A DNA stretch of 32,055 nucleotides from Halobacteriales archaeon QH_6_64_20. GTDB lineage: Archaea > Halobacteriota > Halobacteria > Halobacteriales > Halococcaceae. Where the stretch lies: contig PXQR01000076.1 of the NCBI GenBank assembly GCA_003021235.1, positions 1-32,055 on the forward strand. Reading direction: 5' to 3'. Under the pieces are notes generated by a model. It did no database searches, was not told where the DNA came from, and worked only from the letters and a program-made list of their open reading frames with translations. Shown piece by piece: positions 8,408 to 17,652 of the stretch. Position 1 is the first letter of the stretch; every line of letters starts with the position of its first letter. The position numbers and the translations under genes are program-made.

Positions 8408-9868
8408 CTACCCGAACATCTGGCGCATCACGGGATGCATCTCCATGAGCTGTTCTTCGGCGATCTCCTCGTAGAGCTTGTAGGTGATCGACACGGTAAG
8501 CAGGAGGCCAGTGCCCCCGACGTTCCCGATAGTGCCCATCATGTTCGCTCCTACTGCAAGGAGGCCGACGAGCGCGCCACCGATCACCGTTACCTGTGGG
8601 ATATACCGTTCGAGAACTTTCTCCATGACGCCGGGGTTCTGCCGGAAGCCGGGGATCTGCATACCGGAGTTTTGGATCTGTTTCGCCGTGGCTTCCGGAC
8701 CCATGTCGGCGGTCTCGACCCAGAAGATCGCGAAGATCGCTCCGCCGATCACCATGAAGGTCAGGTCGATCGCGATCCGAAGCAGGATCTGCCAGGGTTC
8801 CTGGGTGGTGGTACCTAACCACCACATCCAGTCCTGTGGCCGGTAGACCGGCGAGAAGTAATAAAAGAGGCCGCCGACCGGCGAGCCCTGCGAGTAGACG
8901 CCGAGCCAGTTCGGCATTCCCGAGCCGAGTTGGGACTGGAGGATCTGACCGAGGAACTGGATGTTCGCCTGGATCGCACGGACCAGGATCATCGGTAACA
9001 CGCTCGCGTAGATCAGCTTCACGGGAAAGCGCCCGCGAGCGCCCTTGACCCGGGCGTGTGAGAGGGGAATCTCGACGCGGACGCTTTCGGCGTAGACGAC
9101 GATCGCGAAGATCAATAGGGTGGTGAAGACCGCGACGAGTTGCCCTTCGCCGAGCAACAAGGTCTGAATGCCCTGTGCGGTGAGCACCGAGACGTCCGCG
9201 CTACCGGTGAGGATGCCGATCCACGTAGGAATGAGACCCGACTGGCCGCCGACTGCCTGCACGTCGAACAGCCCCCTAAGCAGCTGCTGGCTCACGCCGG
9301 CGATGATGAACAACCCGATCCCTGAGCCGACACCCCACTTCGAGATGACCTCGTCCATATAGAGAATGAGCACGCCGCCGACGAAGATCTGGGCGAACAG
9401 GATCAACTGGACGCCGAAGAGGCCGATCCCGAGGCTCCCAGCGAGCTGTTGGTTCGGCGGCAGGAAGCCGCCGAAAAACACCAATGGAATTCCCGTCAGA
9501 CAGATCATCACCAGCACCAGGAGTTTCTGGAGACCCTGATAGAGGATCTGGTCGCGCGGGTCGTTCGTATCGAGTCCCAAGAGGTTCGCACCGCCGAGCA
9601 ACTGGAGAACGATGCTCGCGGTGACGATCGGCCCGATCCCTAACTGCATGATGGTACCGGGGTTGCCCGCGAGGATCGCGCGGAACTGGCCGAACGGGTC
9701 GCTCCCGCCGCCACCCAGTCCGTAGAGGAAGACGTTCGTGAGGAAGAAATACAGCACCAACACGCCGGCCGTCCAGCTCAGTTTCCGGCGGAAAGGGATA
9801 TGCCCCTCCGGCCGGGTGACTGACGGCATCCGTGTGAGTACCGGTTCGGCGGTTTCTTTCCAGCCCAT
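8408..9868 (-). CDS. secY: Preprotein translocase subunit SecY (486 aa)
   Basis: This is the channel subunit of the Sec61/SecYEG complex in the cytoplasmic membrane. About ten hydrophobic helices are visible. The N-terminal part has the plug/TM2 region (GIGPIVTASIVLQLLGGANL, about 77-96), which is typical of archaeal SecY. A cytoplasmic loop with basic residues (ARVKGARGRFPVKLIY) precedes TM7 and should contribute to ribosome contacts. The C-terminus ends with the cytoplasmic tail EIAEEQLMEMHPVMRQMFG. Length and architecture are normal for haloarchaea. It is the last gene of the superoperon, 16 nt after rpl15. The adenylate kinase gene that often follows secY in archaea is not here; an esterase follows. 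Confidence 0.97.
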   Translation of the reverse strand: MGWKETAEPVLTRMPSVTRPEGHIPFRRKLSWTAGVLVLYFFLTNVFLYGLGGGGSDPFGQFRAILAGNPGTIMQLGIGPIVTASIVLQLLGGANLLGLDTNDPRDQILYQGLQKLLVLVMICLTGIPLVFFGGFLPPNQQLAGSLGIGLFGVQLILFAQIFVGGVLILYMDEVISKWGVGSGIGLFIIAGVSQQLLRGLFDVQAVGGQSGLIPTWIGILTGSADVSVLTAQGIQTLLLGEGQLVAVFTTLLIFAIVVYAESVRVEIPLSHARVKGARGRFPVKLIYASVLPMILVRAIQANIQFLGQILQSQLGSGMPNWLGVYSQGSPVGGLFYYFSPVYRPQDWMWWLGTTTQEPWQILLRIAIDLTFMVIGGAIFAIFWVETADMGPEATAKQIQNSGMQIPGFRQNPGVMEKVLERYIPQVTVIGGALVGLLAVGANMMGTIGNVGGTGLLLTVSITYKLYEEIAEEQLMEMHPVMRQMFG

Positions 9869-9884
9869 ATCACTCGATTATAGG

Positions 9885-10427
9885 CTAGGGCTCGTCTGTC
9901 ATAGGCTCTTCGCCCGCGTCACCGCTTCCATCCCCGTCCTCGCGTTCCTCGTCGGCCGCTTCGTCCGTGGCTTCGGCCATCGCCTCGCCGCGTTCGGAGA
10001 GAATCGCTTCGCCGCCCGCCTCGTTGAGCAGCGTTTCGGCGCTTTCGGAGAAGTCGTCGGCGACCACCTCAAGTGGCTGGCGTACCTGTCCGCCACCGAG
10101 TACCTTCACCACATCGACCTCGTGGCCGTCGGAAACAGCGTTACGGGCGTCGATCCGGTAGCCGTCCTCCGTCTCCTCGGCGACGCCTTCTGCGGCGTAG
10201 ATCAGGGCGTCCTCGTCGAGTTCCCTGACTTCGATCGTTCGGGTCTCGCGTTTCACCTTTTCGGGCCGCGAGAAGCCGTGTTTGCCGGTTCCTTCGTAGT
10301 TGTGAAATTCGTGTTTAGAGCGCCCGGCGCCCCCGCGTCCGCCGCGGTGGCCGGCCCCACGTCGGTTCTTGTGGGTGCCGCCGCCGTGCGTGCGCGAACC
10401 GCGCTGGCGTCGTTTCTTGCTCGTCAT
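9885..10427 (-). CDS. rpl15: 50S ribosomal protein uL15 (180 aa)
   Basis: This is a large-subunit rRNA-binding protein. The N-terminus is the Gly/Arg/His-rich extended segment of uL15 (RGSRTHGGGTHKNRRGAGHR), which threads into 23S rRNA. The body runs from about residue 60 and ends with a globular domain containing VLGGGQVRQPLEVVADDFSESA. The C-terminal ~25 residues are an acidic tail (DEAADEEREDGDGSGDAGEE) not needed for the fold and probably a halophilic adaptation. The ATG at 10427 (MTSKKRRQ) fits archaeal uL15. It lies 89 nt after rpl30, the largest gap inside the superoperon, and 16 nt before secY. Confidence 0.96.
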   Translation of the reverse strand: MTSKKRRQRGSRTHGGGTHKNRRGAGHRGGRGGAGRSKHEFHNYEGTGKHGFSRPEKVKRETRTIEVRELDEDALIYAAEGVAEETEDGYRIDARNAVSDGHEVDVVKVLGGGQVRQPLEVVADDFSESAETLLNEAGGEAILSERGEAMAEATDEAADEEREDGDGSGDAGEEPMTDEP

Positions 10428-10516
10428 ATGTCGTGTGTCGTCTCTCGTGTATCCGCGAGTCTTTTTCGTGTTCGTTCTCTGTCCGTTGCCGTCGTCAATA
10501 CCTTCGATACCGTCCG

Positions 10517-10993
10517 TTAGCGCATCGAACGCAGAAGGCCGTCGATCGCCTCGGTGTCGTGCCGGCCGAGTTCGCCGCCTTCCTTGGTGGGACGTTTGAT
10601 CCCCTCGTGGCCGCCACGCGGCGGGTGCAAGCGAAGCACCGGCGCGAGTCCCGCCTCACGAAGCGTCGTCTCCTCGGCGAGCAGGGCCTCCGCGAGCGCC
10701 GAAACGTCGTCGTGATCGGTGTTGTCCGCGACCCACTCGTCGTCGATTTCGCCTTCGCCCCCGCGCTCGCCGTCCGCGGGTTCGGCCCGCCGGCGTAACA
10801 CGGTCGCGAGGACCTCGGCGCTCGGCTCGCCGTAGGCGACGAAGTCGTTGACCTTCGCGATCATCCCCTCGTAGGTGTCGGTCTCGGGGACGAGCGTACA
10901 GTGGTTGACGCGATGAACGTTGAGCATGCCCAATGTGTCGCTTACCCCCTGGCTCATGTTCACCTCGCCGCGCAGTTGCACGAGCGCCTGCAT
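10517..10993 (-). CDS. rpl30: 50S ribosomal protein uL30 (158 aa)
   Basis: This is a large-subunit protein. The N-terminus [20 protein letters not shown] and the motif LNVHRVNHCTLVPETDTYEG are characteristic of archaeal uL30, which is longer than bacterial L30. The 158-aa length is typical for haloarchaea. It ends with LRLHPPRGGHEGIKRPTKEG, a basic segment that contacts rRNA, then a short tail. An internal acidic stretch (GERGGEGEIDDEW) is present around 76-88. The start codon overlaps the rps5 stop codon by one base (TGATG), so translation of the two is probably coupled. Confidence 0.95.
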   Translation of the reverse strand: MQALVQLRGEVNMSQGVSDTLGMLNVHRVNHCTLVPETDTYEGMIAKVNDFVAYGEPSAEVLATVLRRRAEPADGERGGEGEIDDEWVADNTDHDDVSALAEALLAEETTLREAGLAPVLRLHPPRGGHEGIKRPTKEGGELGRHDTEAIDGLLRSMR

Positions 10994-11667
10994 CAGTCGC
11001 TCGCCTCCCCTTCGGCGGCGTCGGCCTCGCTTTCGGGCTCGACACCTGTACGATCGACCGGGATCGGTCGCGGCCCACGCGCGCTCGACGCGTTGCGAAG
11101 TGCATTGAACGTCGCCTTCGCGAAGTTCACTGTCGTACGAGTATTGCCCGAACTCTTCGTCCAGGCGTCCTCGATGCCCGCGAGTTCGAGCACGCTCTGG
11201 GGGGTTTCGGCGGCCGCCAGTCCCATGCCCTTCGGCGCGGGGATGACGTCGATCTCGACGCTGCCTGCCTTTCCGGCGGTTCGCCGGGCGAGCGAGTGCG
11301 TGCCCCCTGGCCGGTCCTCCCAGGAGCCACTGCCCCGCTCGACCTGGATCATGTTCAGCTTCGCGATCTCGATGGCCTTCTGGATGCCCGACCCCACCTG
11401 GTCGTCACGGCCTTCGGCGAACCCGACGAAGCCGTCGCGGTTGCCGATCACGACCACACACCGGAACTTGACCCGCCGGCCGGAGTCGGTCATCCGCTGG
11501 ACCATGTTGATGTCGAGCACGTCGTCGTTCAAATTCCCCAAGAGTTGGTCGGTGATCTCCGGTTCCTTGAACGGCAGGCCCGAGTTGAGGGCGTCCTCCA
11601 TCGTTTCGATCTCGCCGTCGGCGACCGCCTGTCCAAGCCGCGTGCGTGGCTCCCAGCCGTAGCTCAT
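10993..11667 (-). CDS. rps5: 30S ribosomal protein uS5 (224 aa)
   Basis: This small-subunit protein is involved in decoding accuracy and in unwinding mRNA at the entry site. The protein starts [20 protein letters not shown]. The S5 double-stranded RNA-binding segment reads [20 protein letters not shown] (about 68-87). The C-terminal S5 fold carries [12 protein letters not shown] and the [13 protein letters not shown] helix. A short acidic tail ends the protein ([13 protein letters not shown]). Length is normal for archaea. The ATG overlaps the rpl18 stop by four bases (ATGA) and its stop overlaps the rpl30 start. Confidence 0.97.
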   Translation of the reverse strand: MSYGWEPRTRLGQAVADGEIETMEDALNSGLPFKEPEITDQLLGNLNDDVLDINMVQRMTDSGRRVKFRCVVVIGNRDGFVGFAEGRDDQVGSGIQKAIEIAKLNMIQVERGSGSWEDRPGGTHSLARRTAGKAGSVEIDVIPAPKGMGLAAAETPQSVLELAGIEDAWTKSSGNTRTTVNFAKATFNALRNASSARGPRPIPVDRTGVEPESEADAAEGEASD

Positions 11668-12254
11668 AGCTCACCCTCGGTATCGATGTCGTTTCCGGCT
11701 TCCGATTCGTCCTGTAGGCGGTCTCGCACCGCGTCGAAGTGCTCGGGTAGGTCGGTCGCGTCGAAGTCACCTGTATAAAGGTCCTCGTCGCGTTCGGTGG
11801 CGTACTCGGCGATGTGTTCGCCCCGGGTTCGTTCCCAGTCGGCGAAGACCGAGTCGTTGTGTGGCACTTCGAGGCCGGCGTCGATCGCGCCCTCCTGGAC
11901 CGCGAAGATCTTGCTCCCGGGCGTCGCGGACTTGAGCCCGATATCGAGCACCGCTTCCTCCAAGCCCGCCTCCACTGCGCGCAGGCCGGCGAGATACCCC
12001 GTCAGGTACGCTGCCGGCAGGTTCCCGAGGGGTGCCTCCCAGCCGTATTCGCGCAGATCCGCAGACCGTGCGCTCGCAAGCGTCCGATCGCCTTCGACGT
12101 CCGCGGCCATCAGCTGGGCGGTAACTTGCTTGTTCGAGGTCCGAGCGACCAGCCGTGGCCGGTCGGATTTGAGCAGGCGAAGGCGCTGGTGGTAGTCGGT
12201 GCGGACCTCCCGCCGCCGCCGCATCGGCACCTTGTACCGGGGGCCGGTCGCCAT
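11664..12254 (-). CDS. rpl18: 50S ribosomal protein uL18 (196 aa)
   Basis: This protein binds 5S rRNA and, with uL5, attaches it to the large subunit. The basic N-terminus [20 protein letters not shown] and the following [21 protein letters not shown] are the classic archaeal uL18 start; the ATG at 12254 is chosen for this reason, although the frame stays open further upstream through rpl19e. The core contains [20 protein letters not shown] (about 123-142). The C-terminus is acidic. The start codon shares its A with the rpl19e stop codon (TGATG), and the stop overlaps rps5. Confidence 0.96.
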   Translation of the reverse strand: MATGPRYKVPMRRRREVRTDYHQRLRLLKSDRPRLVARTSNKQVTAQLMAADVEGDRTLASARSADLREYGWEAPLGNLPAAYLTGYLAGLRAVEAGLEEAVLDIGLKSATPGSKIFAVQEGAIDAGLEVPHNDSVFADWERTRGEHIAEYATERDEDLYTGDFDATDLPEHFDAVRDRLQDESEAGNDIDTEGEL

Positions 12255-12739
12255 CAGGCCGCACCCCCCTCGCGCTCTCGGTCGCGGTCGATCTCGACGT
12301 CGTAGTTGTTCCGTGCAAAGGCCACCAAGCGGTCGACGCTGTCGAACTCGCCGCCGCCGGCCTTGTTGTACAGCTCGCGGTACTGGGTGGGCGTGAGCGT
12401 GCCCTCGTCGCGTAGCTCCTTGAGCGTCCGACGCTGAGCACGGATACGGCTCTCCCAGTCGGCCTTTCGGGGCTCGCGGGCACCCTTCGTGCCCTTGCGT
12501 GTACCGGGACCCTTCCGGTGGCCGTACGAACGCTTCTCGGCGCGCTCGCGGGCACGACCCCGGGAGTTCCCGCTCTTCCGTTCGGCGTCGATCGTTCCGT
12601 CCGCTACCAGTTCGCGGACGTCCTCGCGGGTGATCGCTTCGGCGATCTCCGCCTGTGAACCGGGATCGAACCAGACGCGGTTCTTCCCGACCCCTAAGAC
12701 GTCCGCGGCGAGTCGTTTCTGTGCTGTGAGATCGGTCAT
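12254..12739 (-). CDS. rpl19e: 50S ribosomal protein eL19 (161 aa)
   Basis: This is a large-subunit protein found only in archaea and eukaryotes. Diagnostic segments are [20 protein letters not shown] at the N-terminus, [20 protein letters not shown] (23-42) and the highly basic linker [20 protein letters not shown] (about 66-85), which runs over rRNA. It closes with an acidic C-terminus (DREREGGAA). Length is close to that of other haloarchaeal eL19 proteins. Its start overlaps the rpl32e stop by four bases. Nothing unusual was seen. Confidence 0.96.
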   Translation of the reverse strand: MTDLTAQKRLAADVLGVGKNRVWFDPGSQAEIAEAITREDVRELVADGTIDAERKSGNSRGRARERAEKRSYGHRKGPGTRKGTKGAREPRKADWESRIRAQRRTLKELRDEGTLTPTQYRELYNKAGGGEFDSVDRLVAFARNNYDVEIDRDREREGGAA

Positions 12740-13776
12740 GCTTGGGTTGTTTCCTCCGCGTCCACCTCGACTTCCTCGTAGGTGGGATTGAGGACCCTGA
12801 TACCGCCGTCCTCCGCACGGTCCTCGATGCGTTCTCGCTTCCGGCCGCCGACTGCCGAGGCGATCCGCACCGCTTGGGCGTCGCCGTCGACGTCCTCGAG
12901 ATCCGCGACGTTGTGGACGCGGACCTCCTCGAAGCCGCTCGGGTGGCGGCCACGAACGGCCTCGGGGGTGCGGTAGCCGGCCTCGACGGTGGCTCCCTTC
13001 CCCTTGATCCCGCGGCGCTGTTTCGAGAGGTTACCCCGGGGTTTGCGCCACGACGTCGGGGTCCGTTTCTTCATGTGGTGGTCCTGGCGGTCGAACTTCG
13101 GGTTCTGCCGTCCGTTGCGCGCGTCCAGCAGGCGTTCGGTTTCGGCGTCGAGATCGGGGGTTTTGTCGACCAGTCCGCGCGGGCGGAGCCGGGTTACCGT
13201 TTCGACCGCTTCTTCGGCCGGAGCGCCCTCGTCCTCGATCTCCGTCTCGGTGTCTTCGGCGACTTCGAGGCCGCCGACGTCGGCTTTGATACGGGCGGCG
13301 AGCGCGTTGCCGATCCCCTCGACCTCGGCGAGATCGGACTGGCTCGCGTTCACGAGCGCCGGAACGTGCTCGTAGCCGGCTTCGCGCAGGGCGTCGGCCT
13401 TCGCCTCGCCGACGCCCGAGACGTCGGTCAGGGCCGTTTCCTCGGCGGCGACCGCCTCGTCCGTCTCGGCCGCTTCGTCGGCGTCGGTCGCTTCGCTCTC
13501 GTCGCCGGTTACGACCCGCTCGTCGTCCTCGGCGTCGATCTCGACCTCGTCGACCTCGGCCTTGATGCGGGCGGCGAGCGCGTTGCCGACGCCCTCGACC
13601 TCGGCCAACTCGTCCTGGTCGGCCTCGCGCAGGTCGACTGCGTTCTCGTAGCCGGCCTCGCGCAGGGCCTCTGCCTTCTCTTCGCCGACGCCGGAGATCG
13701 CCGAAAGGTCCGTTTCTTCCTCATCCTCGCCGCCGTCGGTTCGGGGGCGAGAAACGTCGATTCCGTTACCCGCCAC
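12736..13776 (-). CDS. rpl32e: 50S ribosomal protein eL32 with two N-terminal helix-hairpin-helix units (346 aa)
   Basis: The C-terminal half (about 200-346) is eL32: [20 protein letters not shown], then [19 protein letters not shown], and [18 protein letters not shown]. The N-terminal half is a haloarchaeal extension. Two copies of a helix-hairpin-helix unit are visible at about 23-80 ([18 protein letters not shown], then [16 protein letters not shown]) and 115-172 ([18 protein letters not shown], then [16 protein letters not shown]), separated by an acidic Ala/Glu/Asp linker. From memory, haloarchaeal eL32 commonly carries one such unit and is about 240 aa long, so this protein is about 100 residues longer. 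The role of the extension is unknown; HhH units usually contact nucleic acid. The gene overlaps rpl6 by 11 nt and rpl19e by 4 nt. Confidence 0.95.
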   Translation of the reverse strand: MAGNGIDVSRPRTDGGEDEEETDLSAISGVGEEKAEALREAGYENAVDLREADQDELAEVEGVGNALAARIKAEVDEVEIDAEDDERVVTGDESEATDADEAAETDEAVAAEETALTDVSGVGEAKADALREAGYEHVPALVNASQSDLAEVEGIGNALAARIKADVGGLEVAEDTETEIEDEGAPAEEAVETVTRLRPRGLVDKTPDLDAETERLLDARNGRQNPKFDRQDHHMKKRTPTSWRKPRGNLSKQRRGIKGKGATVEAGYRTPEAVRGRHPSGFEEVRVHNVADLEDVDGDAQAVRIASAVGGRKRERIEDRAEDGGIRVLNPTYEEVEVDAEETTQA

Positions 13777-14380
13777 CGGCGCTCACCTCCGGTCGGCTCG
13801 GCTTGTCGGTGATGTAGACGCCGTCCTGGAACACCCGGGTGTCCTTGTCGGTGACGCGGGTGAGCTGTTCGATGTCCGCGGCAGTCTGCCCGACGTCTTC
13901 CTTGTCGGGACCCGAAAGGGTGATGCTCTCGCCGTCGACGGCCACCTCGGTGTCGCCGCGGATCGGCGTCCGGCGCGGGGCACGTTCGCCGAGGAAGTTC
14001 TGGACGACGACGTCCTCGCCCTCGGTGTTTACCTGCATCGGGAAGTGCGAATAGAAGACCTCCATGCTGTACTCCCAGCCCGTAGAAACCCCGTGGAAGG
14101 CGTTTCTGATGTGACTCGCGAAGGTGCCGATCGTCGCGGTCTGTTTCGCCTTCTCCACGTCGCTTTCGATCACCACGCCTTCGGTCGTCTCGGTGTAGGT
14201 GGCGTTCGGGTCGTCTGCCTCCTCGTCCGCGCGTTCGACCTCGATCTCACCCACCGAGACGGTCACGTCGGGATACCACAGCCGGCGGGTAACGTCTCCC
14301 TCCGGTCCGCTGATCGTGACGTCGAAGCGATCGATCTCGACGGTTACGTCCTCGGGGATCTCTAGTTGTGCTCGTGCCAT
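13766..14380 (-). CDS. rpl6: 50S ribosomal protein uL6 (204 aa)
   Basis: This protein sits near the sarcin-ricin loop and the factor-binding site. The two tandem uL6 beta domains are visible: the first from [20 protein letters not shown], the second around [20 protein letters not shown]. The archaeal segment [19 protein letters not shown] follows (about 129-147). The protein is somewhat longer than the ~178 aa I recall for haloarchaeal relatives because of an acidic insertion ([19 protein letters not shown], about 50-68) between strands of the first domain. Its 3' end overlaps rpl32e by 11 nt. Confidence 0.96.
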   Translation of the reverse strand: MARAQLEIPEDVTVEIDRFDVTISGPEGDVTRRLWYPDVTVSVGEIEVERADEEADDPNATYTETTEGVVIESDVEKAKQTATIGTFASHIRNAFHGVSTGWEYSMEVFYSHFPMQVNTEGEDVVVQNFLGERAPRRTPIRGDTEVAVDGESITLSGPDKEDVGQTAADIEQLTRVTDKDTRVFQDGVYITDKPSRPEVSAGGG

Positions 14381-14407
14381 CGTTCTGATTCTATCTCTCC
14401 GGTGTTC

Positions 14408-14800
14408 TCAGTAGACATAGGCGATCACCTGGCCACCGATGCCCTGCTCGCGGGCCTCGTAGTGGCTCATCACGCCGTGGCTCGTGGTGACGACGAGCGT
14501 CCCGTAGTCCCGGGCGGGGAGGAACCGCTTCTCCCACTTTTCGAACTCGTCGGCCCCCGCCGAGTAGCGGGGTTTCACCGCGCCACAGCGGTTGATCGCG
14601 CCCTGTAATTCGACCTCGAACGTACCGGACTTACCGTTCTCGACGAATTCGAACGTATCGACGTACCCGAACTCGTGTAACACTTCGAGCACGCTCCCGA
14701 TCTGGTTCGAGGCGGGCGATACCGTCTGTCTGAGCCGCCCGACGCTCTCGGCATTATCGAGCCCCGAGAGCGCGTTACTGAGCGGATCGTTGTTTACCAT
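14408..14800 (-). CDS. rps8: 30S ribosomal protein uS8 (130 aa)
   Basis: This is a primary 16S rRNA-binding protein of the small-subunit platform. The ATG at 14800 gives MVNNDPLSNALSGLDNAES, the usual archaeal uS8 N-terminus; the extension to 14926 is a shadow of rps14. The C-terminal rRNA-binding block reads LPARDYGTLVVTTSHGVMSH (about 93-112), including the conserved TTSHGVM motif, and the protein ends IGGQVIAYVY. Length is exactly that of archaeal uS8. It lies 25 nt after rps14 and 27 nt before rpl6. Confidence 0.97.
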   Translation of the reverse strand: MVNNDPLSNALSGLDNAESVGRLRQTVSPASNQIGSVLEVLHEFGYVDTFEFVENGKSGTFEVELQGAINRCGAVKPRYSAGADEFEKWEKRFLPARDYGTLVVTTSHGVMSHYEAREQGIGGQVIAYVY

Positions 14801-14825
14801 GGTGTGATTCTCCCTCGTTCGTCCC

Positions 14826-15011
14826 TCATTTGAATTTCTTGAAGCCCATACTACGGGCGATCTCGCGGAAACACTGGCGACACAGCCAGATGTCGTACTT
14901 GCCCACCAGACCCTGGTGGCGTCCACAGCGTTGGCAGGCTTCTACCTGGCCGGTACCCTTCCCGGTGTGTTCGCCCTCGGCGTCCCCGGACTCGGATCGA
15001 CTCTCGCTCAT
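14826..15011 (-). CDS. rps14: 30S ribosomal protein uS14, zinc-binding type (61 aa)
   Basis: This small-subunit head protein carries four cysteines, Cys26, Cys29, Cys44 and Cys47, in [19 protein letters not shown] plus RQC, which form the zinc ribbon of archaeal uS14. The C-terminus [13 protein letters not shown] is canonical. The ~24 residues before the first Cys ([20 protein letters not shown]) are an acidic/polar extension longer than the few residues usual in archaea. The ATG at 15011 overlaps the stop codon of rpl5 by one base. It is too short to be found reliably by length alone; the motifs make it certain. Confidence 0.96.
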   Translation of the reverse strand: MSESRSESGDAEGEHTGKGTGQVEACQRCGRHQGLVGKYDIWLCRQCFREIARSMGFKKFK

Positions 15012-15592
15012 CAGGCCACCTCCGCGTCGAAGGTCGCTTCGAGGAAGCGGGTCGCGTCGTCGACATCGAGGCGATGCGTTTCGGGTAGCGACCGGGTCTC
15101 CTCGTCGCGTTTCGAGACCCGATAGCCCGGCCGTGTGAGCGACACGGTTACGTCGAGTCCGTAGATGCCGACGTTCGGGTCGTACTCCTGGTCCGGGAAC
15201 TCGGTGTGTTCGGGAACCCCGAAGCTCACGTTGCCCGTCTCGTCGAACTGACTTCTCGACAGGGTTACGAGTCCCAGGGCTTTCGCCAGGAACTCCCGGG
15301 CGCGCTCGTCGCGGAGCGTGACCTTCGCGCCGACCGGCGTGCCCGGCCGGGTTTCGAAGTCCTGGCTCGCGCGCGTCGCGGTGGTCCGGACGCTCTGTTG
15401 GCCGGTGATGTCCTCTAATATCTCCTCGGCGTTCACGAGCGGTTGCCCGCCCCCGCCGACGGCCATGTGGACGACGCACTTTTCGATGTAGGGCTCGCGC
15501 ATCGGGTGGAAGTCGGCCTCCGACCCGTTTTCGCCCCCGTCGTTCCCGTCGTCTACCTCGTTCCCGTCGTCAGACTCTGTGGTACTGCTCAT
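15011..15592 (-). CDS. rpl5: 50S ribosomal protein uL5 with acidic N-terminal extension (193 aa)
   Basis: This protein binds 5S rRNA in the central protuberance. The conserved part starts at about residue 31 with [20 protein letters not shown]. It continues with [20 protein letters not shown] (about 82-101) and [20 protein letters not shown] (about 128-147). The first 30 residues ([20 protein letters not shown] and following) are a low-complexity Asp/Glu/Asn/Gly stretch. An internal ATG (Met31) could start a shorter protein, but the ATG at 15592 overlaps the rps4e stop by four bases (ATGA), the linkage seen throughout this operon, and is preferred. Confidence 0.95.
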   Translation of the reverse strand: MSSTTESDDGNEVDDGNDGGENGSEADFHPMREPYIEKCVVHMAVGGGGQPLVNAEEILEDITGQQSVRTTATRASQDFETRPGTPVGAKVTLRDERAREFLAKALGLVTLSRSQFDETGNVSFGVPEHTEFPDQEYDPNVGIYGLDVTVSLTRPGYRVSKRDEETRSLPETHRLDVDDATRFLEATFDAEVA

Positions 15593-16404
15593 ACGAGTTG
15601 TCCTCCGTCGGCGGCGACCGCGTCGGTTCGACCGCCGGTGAAGTTCTCGTCGATCACGACGAGGTACTCCGCGACCGTCTCGAAGCCACTCCCGTCCTCG
15701 TCGCTTTCGTCGCTCATGCTCTCGGCGTCGTCGCCGTCATCGTTACCGTCGCCCTCGCCTCCGCTGTCCCTGTCCTGGGAGACGCGAACGCTGTTCGCCG
15801 AACTGCCCGGCGTCTCGACGAACTCGGTTAGTTCGCCGATCTCGCCGGCGTGTCGGCCCCGGACCGCCGTCACCAGCGCGCCGTCTTCGAGTTCGAAGTG
15901 GGCGACGATCTCCCCGTCGTAGTCGATCACGATCGAGTCGCCGGGGCTGTACTCGCTTCCCTCGTCGACGACGAGGTTGTGTCCGTCGTGGAGGTTGAGT
16001 TGGGTCTCGCCCCCTCGGACCTGGCGCTTGTCGACGATCTTCGCGAGTTTCGAGTCGGCCGCGTCGGCGCTGATCGGCGTCAGGGCGAGCCGTCCGCCCT
16101 CGCTGGGGAACACCCGGTAGTACTCCTCGCGCTCGGTGAAGGCAAGGATGTCGAACATGCCGATCGGACGCTCGACGTCGGAGATCGCCTCGCCGTTGAC
16201 CAGTACCGTGTCCGCGTTGAGCGCGTAGCGCGCTTCCTTTCGCGAGTCGACATATCCTAAGACGTCCCGCAGCAGTATCAACAGCGGAACGCCGTCCCGT
16301 CCGTGAGGACCGGCTCCGGCCGTGACGGTGAACACGGCCGTCTTGCGCTCGATCGGCCACGAGTCGGGTGCCGACAGCCGTTTCTGATGCCCGCCGCGGC
16401 TCAC
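15589..16404 (-). CDS. rps4e: 30S ribosomal protein eS4 with acidic insertion (271 aa)
   Basis: This archaeal/eukaryotic small-subunit protein is recognised from [20 protein letters not shown] at the N-terminus, the S4-type RNA-binding segment ([20 protein letters not shown]) and the KOW-like region ([20 protein letters not shown]). The conserved C-terminal strand [18 protein letters not shown] is present but is pushed away by about 25-30 inserted residues (around 210-238) made almost only of Asp, Glu, Gly, Ser and Asn (for example [20 protein letters not shown]). From memory, relatives are about 235-245 aa without it. The gene overlaps rpl24 and rpl5 by four bases each. Confidence 0.95.
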   Translation of the reverse strand: MSRGGHQKRLSAPDSWPIERKTAVFTVTAGAGPHGRDGVPLLILLRDVLGYVDSRKEARYALNADTVLVNGEAISDVERPIGMFDILAFTEREEYYRVFPSEGGRLALTPISADAADSKLAKIVDKRQVRGGETQLNLHDGHNLVVDEGSEYSPGDSIVIDYDGEIVAHFELEDGALVTAVRGRHAGEIGELTEFVETPGSSANSVRVSQDRDSGGEGDGNDDGDDAESMSDESDEDGSGFETVAEYLVVIDENFTGGRTDAVAADGGQLV

Positions 16405-16799
16405 GATCCGGCACCTCCGTCCTCGTCGTTCCCATCGTCGGTGTGATCGCGTTCGAGGCGTTCCTCGCGCACCGGGTCGTCGAGGTCGAGATCGGTCACC
16501 CGGAGGTTGCTCGCGTCGAGCGGCCGGGGGACCTCCTCGCCATCGGCGGTTTCGAGGACGACCTCTTCGACGTGGACGACCGTATCGGTAAGATCCCCCC
16601 TGACGACTTCGCCGGTCTCCCCGGCGAAGTCCCCTCGAGTTATTTCGACCGTATCGCCCGCGTTGACGCGGACGCTCCGTCGCCCGTACTCCTCGCGCAA
16701 CTCTCCGTCGAGCGGGGCGCGGACCTGGTCGTGGCGCTCGTGAAGCGGTGCTGTTGCCTGTCGTTTGCGTTGTTTGCGTGGTTGTTCCGAACTACCCAT
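16401..16799 (-). CDS. rpl24: 50S ribosomal protein uL24 (132 aa)
   Basis: This is an assembly initiator of the large subunit. The ATG at 16799 gives [20 protein letters not shown], the usual archaeal start; longer open sequence upstream belongs to rpl14 in another frame. The KOW motif reads [20 protein letters not shown] (about 44-63). It closes with an acidic tail ([15 protein letters not shown]). The start overlaps the rpl14 stop by one base and the stop overlaps the rps4e start by four. Confidence 0.96.
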   Translation of the reverse strand: MGSSEQPRKQRKRQATAPLHERHDQVRAPLDGELREEYGRRSVRVNAGDTVEITRGDFAGETGEVVRGDLTDTVVHVEEVVLETADGEEVPRPLDASNLRVTDLDLDDPVREERLERDHTDDGNDEDGGAGS

Positions 16800-17197
16800 T
16801 AGACGATCACCGTTGCTGTACTCGCGACCGACCCGAACCGCTCGGCGACTTCGCGGGCGATCGGGCCTCTGATCTCCGTGCCCCGAGGGTCGCCGTTCTC
16901 GTCGATCAGTACCGCCGCGTTGTCCTGGAATTTGACCCGTCGACCGCTCGGCCGTCGGATCGGCTTTCGCTGGCGGACGATCACCCCCTCTAATACTTGC
17001 CGGCGCATCTCGGGGGTGCCCTTCACCACCGACACCGTGATCCGATCGCCGAGTCCCGCCTTCGGGTGACGGTTGTGCGTACCCTGATAGCCCGCGACGC
17101 TGATGACGCGCAGTTCCCGCGCGCCCGTGTTGTCCGCACAGGTCATCGTCGAACCCTTCTCGAGCCCTTGGGTAACGTCGGCACCGAGCGCTCTCAT
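16799..17197 (-). CDS. rpl14: 50S ribosomal protein uL14 (132 aa)
   Basis: This is one of the most conserved large-subunit proteins, at the subunit interface. Recognised from [20 protein letters not shown] (about 15-34), the [20 protein letters not shown] segment and [20 protein letters not shown] (about 81-100). Length is exactly that of archaeal uL14 and no acidic insertion is present, unlike many of its neighbours. Its start overlaps rps17 by four bases. Confidence 0.97.
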   Translation of the reverse strand: MRALGADVTQGLEKGSTMTCADNTGARELRVISVAGYQGTHNRHPKAGLGDRITVSVVKGTPEMRRQVLEGVIVRQRKPIRRPSGRRVKFQDNAAVLIDENGDPRGTEIRGPIAREVAERFGSVASTATVIV

Positions 17198-17652
17198 GCG
17201 CTACCTCCACCTTCGGTGCCCGAATCGCCCTCGGGGCTTCGCTCGTCCGAGGAACCTTCGGTGACGTCGCCCGCTACGACCTCCGAGGAATCGGTCGCCG
17301 GTTCGGTGACCTGCTCGGAGGCTAGCTGTCGGGTCGTCTCGACCGTCGTGATGACGACGTGAGCCTTGGTCTTCGACAGCGGCCGGGTTTCGGCGATCCG
17401 GACCGCGTCCCCGACCTCCAGGTCGAGACACTCGGGCGCGTGTGCGGGCACGCGCGAGCGCCGCTTCATGCGTCGGTCGTACTTCGGTACGTTCACGTCG
17501 TACTCGCGTTCGACGATTGCCGATCTATGCATGTCGGTGGAGGCGACCACGCCGTCCAAGGTTCCCCCGCGTACGGAGAGCGTCCCGTGGAACGGACAGT
17601 TGCTATCGTCGCAGGTCGCCTCCGGTGTCGGTACGTCCAGTCCTAACGCCAT
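17194..17652 (-). CDS. rps17: 30S ribosomal protein uS17 with acidic C-terminal extension (152 aa)
   Basis: This is a primary 16S rRNA-binding protein. The archaeal N-terminus [20 protein letters not shown] is followed by [20 protein letters not shown] and the OB-fold core with [20 protein letters not shown] (about 58-77) and [16 protein letters not shown] (about 86-101). The core ends near residue 108; about 44 further residues are Glu/Ser/Thr/Gly-rich ([19 protein letters not shown] at the end). Haloarchaeal uS17 is usually about 110 aa, so this tail is an addition. It overlaps rnp1 by 10 nt and rpl14 by 4 nt. Confidence 0.95.
   Translation of the reverse strand: MALGLDVPTPEATCDDSNCPFHGTLSVRGGTLDGVVASTDMHRSAIVEREYDVNVPKYDRRMKRRSRVPAHAPECLDLEVGDAVRIAETRPLSKTKAHVVITTVETTRQLASEQVTEPATDSSEVVAGDVTEGSSDERSPEGDSGTEGGGSA

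Noticed and set aside
12742-13812. 356-codon plus-strand open frame opposite rpl32e
   Set aside because: It is the antisense of a well-supported ribosomal gene; long antisense frames are expected at this GC content.
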